From Fusobacterium_C necrophorum_A (lineage in GTDB: Bacteria; Fusobacteriota; Fusobacteriia; Fusobacteriales; Fusobacteriaceae): a stretch of 64,000 nucleotides of DNA. The notes beneath the pieces are model-generated. The model was given only the letters and a program-made list of their open reading frames with translations. It searched no databases and had not been told where the DNA came from. Location of the stretch: the NCBI RefSeq assembly GCF_004134945.1, contig NZ_SBAP01000010.1, positions 19,524 to 83,523 on the forward strand. Reading direction: 5' to 3'. Every line of letters starts with the position of its first letter. Within the stretch, counting starts at the first letter, position 1. The translations under genes and the position numbers were made by a program. Of the stretch, positions 50,991-59,294 are shown piece after piece.

Positions 50991-51020
50991 AAAGGGAGCT
51001 GCTTATAAGCAGCTCCCTTT
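50991..51020. repeat. 30-bp perfect palindrome between porin 2 and htpG
   Basis: A fully self-complementary 30-base sequence (arm aaagggagctgctta) lies between two divergent promoters. It has no T-run on either side; could be a regulator site, a boundary element, or a terminator remnant. Confidence 0.7.
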
Positions 51021-51097
51021 CGCGAAAATATGCAATGAATATGATTAAAAATATAAATAATGATTATTTTTTGTATATATAGAAAGTGAAAAAGGAC

Positions 51098-51125
51098 TTG
51101 ACAGTTTAGGAAAATATGTTACAAT
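51098..51125 (+). promoter_or_regulatory. Predicted htpG promoter
   Basis: TTGACA (51098-51103), 16-base spacer, TACAAT (51120-51125). Confidence 0.75.
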
Positions 51126-51132
51126 AAATTTG

Positions 51133-51159
51133 TTAGCCAATATATACAAAGAGTGCTAA
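51133..51159 (+). promoter_or_regulatory. CIRCE-like HrcA operator of htpG
   Basis: TTAGCCAAT-N9-GAGTGCTAA. The right half is the exact CIRCE half-site and the spacing of nine is exact; the left half keeps TTAGC but has CAAT for ACTC. It is just downstream of the -10, where HrcA would block transcription. Confidence 0.75.
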
Positions 51160-51175
51160 AAGGAGGAAAACAGAA

Positions 51176-52993
51176 ATGAGAAAAGAAGAAAAAATATTTC
51201 AGGCAGAAACGAAAGAGTTATTGAATTTGATGATTCATTCCATTTATACGAATCAGGAAATTTTTTTACGAGAGTTGATTTCCAATGCCAGTGATGCTTT
51301 GGATAAATTTAAATTTCAATCTTTGACCGATGACAATTTGGATCAGGGAGAGGCTTTGGAAATACATCTTTCCATTGATAAAGAAAAAAGACAAATAAGC
51401 ATAGAAGATAACGGAATTGGGATGACTTACGAAGAAGTTGATGAAAATATCGGAACTATTGCAAAATCAGGTTCAAAAGCTTTTCGAGAAAAATTGGAAG
51501 CTGCAAAGAAAAGTGAAATTGACATTATTGGGCAGTTCGGAGTTGGATTCTATTCTGCCTTTATTGTAGCGGATGAGGTTTCTTTGGAAACAAAATCTCC
51601 ATATGGAGAAATGGGAGTAAAATGGAGTTCCAAAGGAGACGGTTCCTATGAAATTGAAGAAATTACAAAAGAAAAAAGAGGAACCAAAATTACCTTGCAT
51701 TTAAAAGAAGGAGAAGAATTTGATCAATTTTTAGAAGAATGGAAGATAAAAGAATTGGTAAAAAAATATTCCGACTATATCCGATATCAAATTAAAATGG
51801 GAGAGGACACTTTGAATTCCAGTCAACCGATTTGGAAAAAAGCAAAGTCTGAGGTAACAGAGGAAGAATACAAAGAATTTTATAAATCCAACTTCCACGA
51901 CTGGCAAGACCCTTTATTGCATTTTCCGTTAAAAGTGCAGGGAAATGTGGAGTACACCGCCCTATTATATATTCCGCAAAAAGCTCCTTTTGATTTTTAT
52001 ACGAAGAACTTTAAACGAGGTTTACAATTATATACTAAGAATGTTTTCATCATGGATAAGTGTGAAGAATTAATTCCGGAATATTTTAGTTTCGTAGCGG
52101 GATTGGTGGATTGTGATTCTCTATCTTTGAATATTTCCAGAGAAATTTTACAACAAAACAAAGAATTAGAAGTCATTTCCAAGAATTTAGAGAAGAAAAT
52201 TATTGCAGAATTGAAGAAATTATGGACAAAAGACAGAGAAACCTATATCAAAATATGGGAAGAATTCGGAAAGAATATTAAGTTCGGAGTTCAAGACATG
52301 TTTGGAATGAATAAAGAAAAATTACAAGATTTATTGATTTTCCAATCGACTCTGGAAGATAAATATGTGAGTTTAAAAGAATACGTGGAGAGAATGGGAG
52401 AAGCAAAAGAAATTTTATATGTTGCCGGAGAAGATTTGGCAACGATGAAATCTCTTCCGAAAATGGAAGCTCTGAAAGAACAAGGAAAAGAAGTATTATT
52501 GTTCACAGACAAGATTGATGAATTTACCATTCGGGTATTGCAAGAATATGAAGGAAAGAAATTCAAATCTATCAGTGATTCCGACTTTGTATTAGAGGGA
52601 AGTGAAGAAAAACAGGAAGAGGCGAAAAAAGCTGCCGAAGAGCATAAAGATTTATTGGCAGAAGTTAAAGAAATGTTGGGAGATAAAGTTACAGAAGTAA
52701 ACTTTAGTGCCAATATTGGAAATGTAGCTTCTTCTCTATTATCCAAGGGGGCTATCAGCTTGGAAATGGAAAAAGTATTATCGGAAATGCCGGGAAATGA
52801 AAAGGTAAAAGCGGAAAAAGTCTTGGCGTTAAATCCGGAACATCCTTTGATTCAAAGATTGCAAGGGGAACAAAATGAAGAAAACAAGAAACATTTAGTT
52901 TCCGTTCTATATAATCAAGCGAGATTGTTGGAAGGATTTGCTGTGGAAAATCCGGCGGAATTTATCAAGAGTTTGAATGCCCTTTTGAAATAA
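51176..52993 (+). CDS. htpG: Molecular chaperone HtpG (Hsp90)
   Basis: 605 residues. The N-terminal GHKL ATPase domain has the conserved Glu and Asn in IFLRELISNASDALDKF, DNGIGM, and the GQFGVGFYSAFIVAD lid segment; middle and C-terminal dimerisation domains follow. Monocistronic, with ribosome binding site AGGAGG and a CIRCE-like operator, so heat-shock regulated through HrcA if that repressor exists in the genome. Confidence 0.97.
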   Translation: MRKEEKIFQAETKELLNLMIHSIYTNQEIFLRELISNASDALDKFKFQSLTDDNLDQGEALEIHLSIDKEKRQISIEDNGIGMTYEEVDENIGTIAKSGSKAFREKLEAAKKSEIDIIGQFGVGFYSAFIVADEVSLETKSPYGEMGVKWSSKGDGSYEIEEITKEKRGTKITLHLKEGEEFDQFLEEWKIKELVKKYSDYIRYQIKMGEDTLNSSQPIWKKAKSEVTEEEYKEFYKSNFHDWQDPLLHFPLKVQGNVEYTALLYIPQKAPFDFYTKNFKRGLQLYTKNVFIMDKCEELIPEYFSFVAGLVDCDSLSLNISREILQQNKELEVISKNLEKKIIAELKKLWTKDRETYIKIWEEFGKNIKFGVQDMFGMNKEKLQDLLIFQSTLEDKYVSLKEYVERMGEAKEILYVAGEDLATMKSLPKMEALKEQGKEVLLFTDKIDEFTIRVLQEYEGKKFKSISDSDFVLEGSEEKQEEAKKAAEEHKDLLAEVKEMLGDKVTEVNFSANIGNVASSLLSKGAISLEMEKVLSEMPGNEKVKAEKVLALNPEHPLIQRLQGEQNEENKKHLVSVLYNQARLLEGFAVENPAEFIKSLNALLK

Positions 52994-53063
52994 TCCAATT
53001 GCAATCTATCATCTCAATGATTTTAGAGAGTCGATAAATTCAGCTAGAATATTTAGGACTTGC

Positions 53064-53092
53064 TTGACATTTTTCATAAGAGAGACTATAAT
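53064..53092 (+). promoter_or_regulatory. Predicted strong promoter of the toxin-antitoxin pair
   Basis: Consensus TTGACA (53064-53069), 17-base spacer, consensus TATAAT (53087-53092). Confidence 0.85.
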
Positions 53093-53127
53093 GGTATTAC
53101 AAATAATACAAAGAGGAGTTGATGAAA

Positions 53128-53352
53128 ATGTCTACAATTTCTTTGAGAATGAAAGATGAAGATATGGATTTATTGAAACAATATGTGAAAGTGAATAATT
53201 TGAACTTGTCAGAATTTATCAGAAATACTATCTTGGATAAAATAGAAGATGATTTACGAATTAATGAGGAAAGAATTTTGCGTGCTTGGGAAGAGGCGAA
53301 GAAAGAAAAAGCAAGCCCATTGGAAGAAGTCATTGAAAGGCTGGGATTATAA
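53128..53352 (+). CDS. RHH-type antitoxin
   Basis: 74 residues. STISLRMKDEDMDLLKQYVKVNNLNLSEFIRNTILDKIED is a ribbon-helix-helix DNA-binding segment, and the C-terminal helical tail would wrap the toxin. It is directly followed, without gap, by a RelE-type toxin gene. Start codons at 53122 and 53128 are both possible after GAGGAG (53113-53118); 53128 has the better spacing. It likely represses its own strong promoter. Confidence 0.85.
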   Translation: MSTISLRMKDEDMDLLKQYVKVNNLNLSEFIRNTILDKIEDDLRINEERILRAWEEAKKEKASPLEEVIERLGL

Positions 53353-53622
53353 TTGAGTTATCAAGTTTTATTATCTCAAAAAGCGGAAAAGTCATTGCAA
53401 AAAATGGATAAGGGAGTTGCGAGGCTTATCACAAGTTGGATTATAAAAAATCTTTACAGTGTAGAAAATCCAAGAATTCACGGAAAAGAGTTGAAGGGCA
53501 ATTTGAAAGGATTATGGAGATACCGAGTTGGAGATTACAGATTGATAGCAGAAATTAAAGACAGGGAATTATTGATTTTCATGGTTGAAATAGGACATAG
53601 AAGAGAAATTTATGAAGAATAG
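53353..53622 (+). CDS. RelE/ParE-family toxin
   Basis: 89 residues, TTG start immediately after the antitoxin stop. The RelE-type fold is visible in YQVLLSQKAEKSLQKMDKGVARLI, GKELKGNLKGLWRYRVGDYRLIAEI and the C-terminal EIGHRREIYEE, with basic and Tyr/His residues typical of ribosome-dependent mRNA interferases. The mRNA-cleaving activity is inferred from family. A terminator follows, so the pair is a self-contained unit. Confidence 0.9.
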   Translation: MSYQVLLSQKAEKSLQKMDKGVARLITSWIIKNLYSVENPRIHGKELKGNLKGLWRYRVGDYRLIAEIKDRELLIFMVEIGHRREIYEE

Positions 53623-53646
53623 AGTCACCGAAAGGTGGCTTTTTTC
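53623..53646 (+). terminator. Rho-independent terminator after the toxin gene
   Basis: Seven-pair stem agtcacc/ggtggct capped by a GAAA tetraloop, followed by TTTTTT. Confidence 0.82.
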
Positions 53647-53715
53647 TTTGTAGCAAAAGAGCTTCTTTGTTAAATGAAAGTGAAGAGGAATAAAATATAA
53701 AATTTTCAAGAGAAT

Positions 53716-53746
53716 TTGAAAGAGTTCGATTTTTTTATGATATAAT
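53716..53746 (+). promoter_or_regulatory. Predicted promoter of the aminopeptidase gene
   Basis: TTGAAA (53716-53721), 19-base spacer, extended -10 TGA-TATAAT (TATAAT 53741-53746). Confidence 0.5.
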
Positions 53747-53884
53747 AAAATAAATATAGTATTTTTAGGATAAAGTAAGAGAAAAAAGAAAAAATTGCTG
53801 GAATTCTTCATAAAAAAGTGTTTAAAAAAACGATATATTTTAATTGGAAAGAAAATAGGAATCGGAGAGGGAGGAAAGGTGTCG

Positions 53885-55183
53885 ATGAAAAAAGAGATGA
53901 GTTTTGCAAGAGATTTGATGGAATTTTTAGATAAAAGTCCCTGTGCTTTTTTTGCAGTGGAAGAGATGAAACGGAGATTACAGGAAAAAGGATACCGGGA
54001 ATTGCAAGAGCGAGAGGCTTGGAAATTGGAAAAAAATGGAAAATACTATGTAACAAAAAATAACAGTGCTATTTTAGCTTTTCAAGTGGGAAGTGGAGAA
54101 ATAGAAGAAGAGGGCTTTCATATCATCGGTTCGCACTCGGACAGCCCATGCTTTCGAGTGAAGCATAACCCGGAAATGTCCGTAGAAGGGAAATATTTAA
54201 AATTGAATACGGAAGTGTATGGGGGACCGATTCTATCCACTTGGTTTGACAGAGCTTTGTCCTTGGCGGGTCGTGTGACGGTAAAAGGGAAGGATGCCTT
54301 TCATCCAAAGTCTATGTTTGTGAACATTGAGGAAGATTTTATGACCATTCCTAATTTATGTATTCATATGAATCGAGGGGTCAATGATGGTATGTCTTGG
54401 AATGCTCAAAAGGATACTCTTCCATTTTTAGGAACTTTGCAGGAGGGTATGGAAACAGACGGATTGTTACAAAGGAAAATTGCGAATTTGTTAGCCGTGA
54501 AAACGGAAGATATTTTAGGAATGGATTTATTTGTCTATGACAGAGAAAAAGCAAAAATTGTGGGAATGCAACAAGAATTTGTACAATCGGGGAGAATCGA
54601 TAATTTAGGGATGGCTCATGCCGGTTTAGAAGCGTTATTATCCGGTAAAAAATCGAAGGTTTGTAAGGTAGTATTGGTTTCTGACAATGAAGAAGTGGGA
54701 AGCATGACGAAACAGGGAGCCAACAGTCCTTTCTTAAAAAATACCCTACGAAGAATTGTATTGAGTTTGGGAAAAGGAGAAGAGGAGTTTATGAGAGCTT
54801 TAGCGAATTCTTTTTTGATTTCTTCCGACCAGGCTCATGCCCTACATCCTAACTATACAGAAAAGCAAGATTTAACAAATAGACCGGTCTTAAACGGAGG
54901 AGTGGCAATCAAAATTGCGGCAAACCAAGCCTATACTTCCGATGCTCACAGTATTGCTGTTTTTGTAGGGATTTGTCAAAAGGCAAAGCAAAAATATCAA
55001 TTTTTCCATAATCGTTCGGATATGAAGGGAGGAAGTACCATAGGACCTATTACGACAACACAGATTGATATTCCATCTGTGGATATCGGAAATCCTATTT
55101 TATCCATGCATTCTGTAAGGGAACTGCTGGGGATTCGAGATCATTATTCTCTATATCAAATTTTTCAAGAGTTTTATAAGTAA
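53885..55183 (+). CDS. M18-family aminopeptidase
   Basis: 432 residues. A cytosolic di-zinc peptidase removing N-terminal, often acidic, residues. Metal-site motifs: HIIGSHSDSPCFRVK, VSDNEEVGSMTKQGA and SSDQAHALHPNY, with a C-terminal His in ILSMHSVRELLG. The frame extends upstream to 53795, but GGGAGGAAAGG and family alignment favour the ATG at 53885 (KEMSFARDLMEFLDKSPCAFFAVEEM). Confidence 0.93.
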   Translation: MKKEMSFARDLMEFLDKSPCAFFAVEEMKRRLQEKGYRELQEREAWKLEKNGKYYVTKNNSAILAFQVGSGEIEEEGFHIIGSHSDSPCFRVKHNPEMSVEGKYLKLNTEVYGGPILSTWFDRALSLAGRVTVKGKDAFHPKSMFVNIEEDFMTIPNLCIHMNRGVNDGMSWNAQKDTLPFLGTLQEGMETDGLLQRKIANLLAVKTEDILGMDLFVYDREKAKIVGMQQEFVQSGRIDNLGMAHAGLEALLSGKKSKVCKVVLVSDNEEVGSMTKQGANSPFLKNTLRRIVLSLGKGEEEFMRALANSFLISSDQAHALHPNYTEKQDLTNRPVLNGGVAIKIAANQAYTSDAHSIAVFVGICQKAKQKYQFFHNRSDMKGGSTIGPITTTQIDIPSVDIGNPILSMHSVRELLGIRDHYSLYQIFQEFYK

Positions 55184-55205
55184 AAGAATTCCTTTATCTG
55201 AAATT

Positions 55206-55451
55206 GTGACACAAACAATTGGACCTAAGGAGTATAAAAGGATACATGATACCATACATGATAAATTGGAATTGGTCTTGGAATTTTGTAAAAGTCCCAA
55301 GAGTAGGGAGGAAATTCAGCAGTTTTTGAATTTAAAAAATCGTTCTCATGTGATGAAGTTGTACATTCAACCTTTGTTAGAAACAGAAAAGTTAAAAATG
55401 ACTTTGCCGGAAAAGCCGAAAAGTAAATATCAGAAATATGAGAGAAAATAA
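55206..55451 (+). CDS. Small winged-helix-like protein, possibly a gene remnant
   Basis: 81 residues from GTG at 55206, with no clear ribosome binding site. KSREEIQQFLNLKNRSHVMKLYIQPLLETEKLKMTLPEKPKSKYQKY looks like the C-terminal winged-helix tail of large ATP-binding or Fic/RecG-like regulatory proteins, which usually end in such a P-x-K-P-x-S-x-x-Q-K-Y sequence. The frame is open upstream into the aminopeptidase end, so this is probably a truncated leftover rather than a full gene. Confidence 0.5.
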   Translation: MTQTIGPKEYKRIHDTIHDKLELVLEFCKSPKSREEIQQFLNLKNRSHVMKLYIQPLLETEKLKMTLPEKPKSKYQKYERK

Positions 55452-55460
55452 TGTTTTGCA

Positions 55461-55509
55461 AAAAACAGGGAAAATGGACTGTTGAGGTCAGTACAAAATC
55501 CCTGTTTTT
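55461..55509. terminator. Bidirectional terminator between convergent genes
   Basis: Outer stem aaaaacaggga/tccctgttttt with a shorter inner hairpin; A-run on one side and T-run on the other serve both strands. Confidence 0.75.
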
Positions 55510-55511
55510 GT

Positions 55512-56393
55512 TTAATATAAAATAGGAATCGCCTTTGGGATACATTTGATTTGCACAGGTAAGCTTGGACCGGTTTCTCCATCAATATCTGTAGTAATCT
55601 CTTGTGAAGAAGAAAGAGAAAGAGATTTACTTTTGAAATATAGGATATTTTCCTGTTCCGCTTTTTCCAAATGTTCTCCTCGTAAAAAATTATAGGCCAG
55701 ATTCCCCAACTTTAATAAATTTTCCCCTTTGACAAGAATGACATCCAAAAGTCCGTCGTTTATTTTGCTGTTATAAGCAATATTGATATTTCCTGCCGTT
55801 TGTCCATTGAAAACAAAGGCTAAAAAGCATTTTGTCTGTATTGTTAAATCTTCACTCTCGACCTTCAAATCAATTTTACCGAAGCGAGGAATTTCTTTCA
55901 TTCCATTGAAGTAATAGGCTAATTTTCCGAATGTATTTTTTAAATGCGTCGGAGTTTTCTGAGAGACATCGGTAAAGAGTCCAAAACTGAAAACATTGAT
56001 GAAGTAGACATCATTAACTTTTCCTAAATCTACTCGTTTTGCTTTCGAATGTAAAATTTTTTCACAAGCTTCTGCTATATCCAAGGGTATATCTAAATAT
56101 TTGGCAAAATCATTGGCAGTTCCTGTAGGCAAAATGGCGATAGGCAGAGTGAGTTCTTTTTTCATATATAAATTTAACACTCGGTTGACAGTCCCATCTC
56201 CTCCTGCAATTAAAAGATGTTCATAGTTATCATGAATATCTTCCAATGCTTTTTCCAAAGGAAATGTTTCTCCGATTCGGAAAGGAACAACGATTTTGTT
56301 GTATTTTTGATAGGTAGCAATAACGGTATCCAATATTTTTGCACTATTTCCGCTTCCGGAAATCGGATTGTAGATAAATTTAATTCGTTTCAT
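55512..56393 (-). CDS. Diacylglycerol/lipid kinase family protein (YegS/DagK-like)
   Basis: 293 residues. The kinase catalytic domain starts IKFIYNPISGSGNS and has the nucleotide-binding GGDGTVNRV and LPTGTANDFAKYL; the C-terminal beta-domain includes NGQTAGNINIAYNSKINDGLLDVILVKG with the acidic catalytic region. Family members phosphorylate diacylglycerol or related lipids at the inner membrane. ATG with a GGAGGAG site on the minus strand. Convergent with the remnant gene. Confidence 0.9.
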   Translation of the reverse strand: MKRIKFIYNPISGSGNSAKILDTVIATYQKYNKIVVPFRIGETFPLEKALEDIHDNYEHLLIAGGDGTVNRVLNLYMKKELTLPIAILPTGTANDFAKYLDIPLDIAEACEKILHSKAKRVDLGKVNDVYFINVFSFGLFTDVSQKTPTHLKNTFGKLAYYFNGMKEIPRFGKIDLKVESEDLTIQTKCFLAFVFNGQTAGNINIAYNSKINDGLLDVILVKGENLLKLGNLAYNFLRGEHLEKAEQENILYFKSKSLSLSSSQEITTDIDGETGPSLPVQIKCIPKAIPILY

Positions 56394-56515
56394 ATGTTCT
56401 CCTCCTTCGAGAAATGATACGAGTTTTCAATATAGTTTCCTATTTATTGTATATCATAGTCTGTTTTCTAAAAAAAGTCAATCAGGATAAGATTGGGAAA
56501 CTTTCTAAGATAAGT

Positions 56516-56544
56516 TTGAATAAATACTATAATTTTGTTATAAT
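56516..56544 (+). promoter_or_regulatory. Predicted promoter of the LPS locus
   Basis: TTGAAT (56516-56521), 17-base spacer, extended -10 TGT-TATAAT (TATAAT 56539-56544). A further TATAAT is at 56528-56533. Confidence 0.65.
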
Positions 56545-56594
56545 GAAATCGAAATGGTTGTAACCGTTGAAGTGAAGTAAAAAGAGGAGAATGA

Positions 56595-58214
56595 ATGGAA
56601 TTATTATATGAGATGTTGATACAAAATGGAAAAATTTTATTTTTTTTATTATGGCTTCATATGGGAATAAATATATTTGTTTGGAGAATAGAACATGGGA
56701 AATTTGAAAAACGGATTTTTGAAAAATCTGTAAATTCTTTTTTCTTTTTGTTTTTTGTCAATGCTATTTTATTATTTTTTCCTTATGTTTCCTATGTCTA
56801 TGCTACAATTTTAACTATTTTATGTTTTTCAGAAGCTTTATTTTATTTCGAATACCGGTCTTTATTTACGAGTAATACATTTTTGGTATTGCAAGAAACC
56901 AATGTGCAAGAAAGTAAAGAATTTTTAAAAGAGATCCTTTCGTTTCGATTTTTTAGAAATTGTTTCTTATTATTTTTGCTTGTCTTTTTGGTGCCTTATT
57001 TTTTAGTATGGGGAATGAGAGAATGGAATTTTGATACATTCCAATATTTTTGGAGTGCTATTTTTCTATTTTCCTGTGTTGTTTTTTTGCAAGCACAACT
57101 TCCTAAAAAAAGAAAACGATATTATTCGTATCTTCCTTTGCTTAGAATTTTGAAAGCTTATTCGGATGCCAGACAACAAAGAAAAGAAAATGAATTGTCT
57201 TTAGAAGAACAACAAAAAATAGAAATTTTAATAGAAAAGGCAGAAAATAAAGCAGATACTTTGATTTTTGTCATTGGAGAGTCCGCTTCCAGAAATTATT
57301 TGGAGATTTACGGTTCATATCTGAAAAATACTCCCTATATGTGCAAGAGAAAAGAAGAGAGAAATTTATTTATTTTTGAAGATGTTATTTCTTCAGAGTC
57401 TTTGACAGCAATTTCCATTCCGAATATGCTGACGTTTAAAAATTATGAGAAGAAGGAAGCATGGTATCAATGTCCCAATCTTATTTCTATTTTGAATAAG
57501 GCAGGATATGAAACCTATTGGATTTCAAATCAGTCTAAGAATGAAACTGTGGGAAGAGTTTTTTCTTCTTTGTCCACTTCTTCTTTTTTTGTAGAAGATC
57601 TTAAAAATAATGAGGAAGGTTATGATGAAATTTTAAAAGATTCCGGAAAAAAAGCAATCTTTTTTCATCTTTCAGGGAGTCATAATTCCTATGCCAAAAG
57701 ATATCCCAAGTCTTGGGGAATGGATACCATAGAAAGTATTTCTGGACAACAGAAAGAAAAAATAAAAAAATATATTGCAGAATACAGCAATTCTTTACGT
57801 TACACAGACTATGTGTTAAATTCCATCATTCAGAAATTTGAAAAAGAAAATATGCTTTGTTTTTATCTCTCCGATCATGCAGAGGAAATGTATGAGAGTA
57901 GAAATGTGAGGGGACATGCCGGAGACGGAGGGAGTCGCTATATGGTTGAAATTCCGATGTTTTTGTATCTAAGTCCTTCTTTTCAAAAACAGAATCCCGA
58001 ACTTGTAAATATCTGTGAACAACGGAAAACAAGTCCCTATATGACAGATGATATTATTCATACAGTCTTGGGAATATTGGGAATTCAAACTCCGGATTAT
58101 GAAGAAGAACGAGATTTTTTGTCCCTAAAATTCAATCCCAACAGAAAAAGAATGTATCAGGGAAAGGATTATGACAGTTTTTGGAAAATACAATTTTCGA
58201 AGAAAGGAGAATAG
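56595..58214 (+). CDS. Phosphoethanolamine transferase (EptA/CptA-like)
   Basis: 539 residues. About five N-terminal membrane helices (to about residue 170) and a periplasmic sulfatase-fold domain. Metal and catalytic motifs: FVIGESASRNYLEIYG (Glu ligand), SLTAISIPNML corresponding to the nucleophilic Thr motif, YLSDHAEE (Asp-His ligands) and RGHAGDGG (His). Such enzymes add phosphoethanolamine to lipid A or LPS core, which in other bacteria lowers polycationic-peptide binding. The acceptor is not known here. First gene of the LPS run, six bases before the GT9 gene. Confidence 0.9.
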   Translation: MELLYEMLIQNGKILFFLLWLHMGINIFVWRIEHGKFEKRIFEKSVNSFFFLFFVNAILLFFPYVSYVYATILTILCFSEALFYFEYRSLFTSNTFLVLQETNVQESKEFLKEILSFRFFRNCFLLFLLVFLVPYFLVWGMREWNFDTFQYFWSAIFLFSCVVFLQAQLPKKRKRYYSYLPLLRILKAYSDARQQRKENELSLEEQQKIEILIEKAENKADTLIFVIGESASRNYLEIYGSYLKNTPYMCKRKEERNLFIFEDVISSESLTAISIPNMLTFKNYEKKEAWYQCPNLISILNKAGYETYWISNQSKNETVGRVFSSLSTSSFFVEDLKNNEEGYDEILKDSGKKAIFFHLSGSHNSYAKRYPKSWGMDTIESISGQQKEKIKKYIAEYSNSLRYTDYVLNSIIQKFEKENMLCFYLSDHAEEMYESRNVRGHAGDGGSRYMVEIPMFLYLSPSFQKQNPELVNICEQRKTSPYMTDDIIHTVLGILGIQTPDYEEERDFLSLKFNPNRKRMYQGKDYDSFWKIQFSKKGE

Positions 58215-58220
58215 ACAATC

Positions 58221-59294
58221 ATGTGGAAACAATTTCAAAATTTTATGAGAAAATATCGTCTGGCAATCGGGCGATATATTTGGGATAGAAAGTTACACAA
58301 AGAACATATTATAGAAGGGAATTTTATTGAAAACAACGGGATTCGTTCCATTCTCTTTTTAAGACAGGATGGAAAAGTAGGAGATATGGTGGTTCATACC
58401 ATGATTTTCCGAGCGATTAAGGAACAATATCCGAATATAAAAATCGGAGTCATTACCAAAGGGGCTGCAAGAGGAATCATTGAGAACAATCCCAATGTAG
58501 ATAAGATTTATCAGTTTGAAAAAGAAAAATCGAAAATTAAAAAACTGGCAAGACAGATTTCAGAAGAAAAATATGATTTGCTGGTGGATTTCAGTATTAT
58601 GTTACGAGTTCGGGATATGATGTTGATTTCGTTATGCAAGGCAAGATATACTATTGGAGTCAACCGAGAGGATTGGAAATTATTCGATTTGAACGTTTCT
58701 TTTGATTTTCACAGTCATATTACCGATTTATACGGAGCTTTTCTCACGAAAATTGGAGTGAAGTATCATTCTACAAAATATGAAATTTTTAGCGAAGCAT
58801 TGAAATTGGAAACTCAAAATAGAGTCATTGTATTAAATCCCTATGCTTCGAATCGGCATCGAAGTCTGTCTGATGAAATGGTTGTCAAAATAGGACGGGA
58901 AATGTTACAATATAAAAAGATAGAAATCTATATTGTAGGTGAAAGTTCTAAAAAAACATCTTTGACAGAAATCGCAAGAAATATAGGAGAAAAAGCGAAA
59001 TATTATCCTACAAAAAGTATTTTAGATTTGGTATCTTTGATACAAAGAGCGGATTTGATTGTCAGCCCTGACACGGCGGCGGTTCATATTGCTTCCGCTT
59101 TTGATAAAAAGATTATCAGCCTGTATTTAGAGGATAATGAAGAAATTTACTATGCGAAAATGTGGGCTCCTAACTCCTCGCAGGCGAAAATCATTTATGC
59201 GAATCATGAAAATATGGATTGGTTTGCTTGGGAAGAAATGGAACGGTATTTAAGAATGATGTTAGAAGGAGAGAAAAATGAAAGTAAAGTTTAA
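58221..59294 (+). CDS. Glycosyltransferase family 9 (heptosyltransferase-like)
   Basis: 357 residues. ILFLRQDGKVGDMVVHT is the N-terminal GT9 motif and LIVSPDTAAVHIASAF the C-terminal donor-binding motif of ADP-heptose:LPS heptosyltransferases. Probably adds a core sugar to LPS at the inner face of the inner membrane; the sugar is not determined. Its last 17 bases overlap the start of the ATPase gene, which is unrelated to LPS. Confidence 0.9.
   Translation: MWKQFQNFMRKYRLAIGRYIWDRKLHKEHIIEGNFIENNGIRSILFLRQDGKVGDMVVHTMIFRAIKEQYPNIKIGVITKGAARGIIENNPNVDKIYQFEKEKSKIKKLARQISEEKYDLLVDFSIMLRVRDMMLISLCKARYTIGVNREDWKLFDLNVSFDFHSHITDLYGAFLTKIGVKYHSTKYEIFSEALKLETQNRVIVLNPYASNRHRSLSDEMVVKIGREMLQYKKIEIYIVGESSKKTSLTEIARNIGEKAKYYPTKSILDLVSLIQRADLIVSPDTAAVHIASAFDKKIISLYLEDNEEIYYAKMWAPNSSQAKIIYANHENMDWFAWEEMERYLRMMLEGEKNESKV

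Noticed and set aside
52291..52746. 151-codon antisense frame in htpG
   Set aside because: Shadow of a strongly conserved gene; Ser-rich low-complexity translation.
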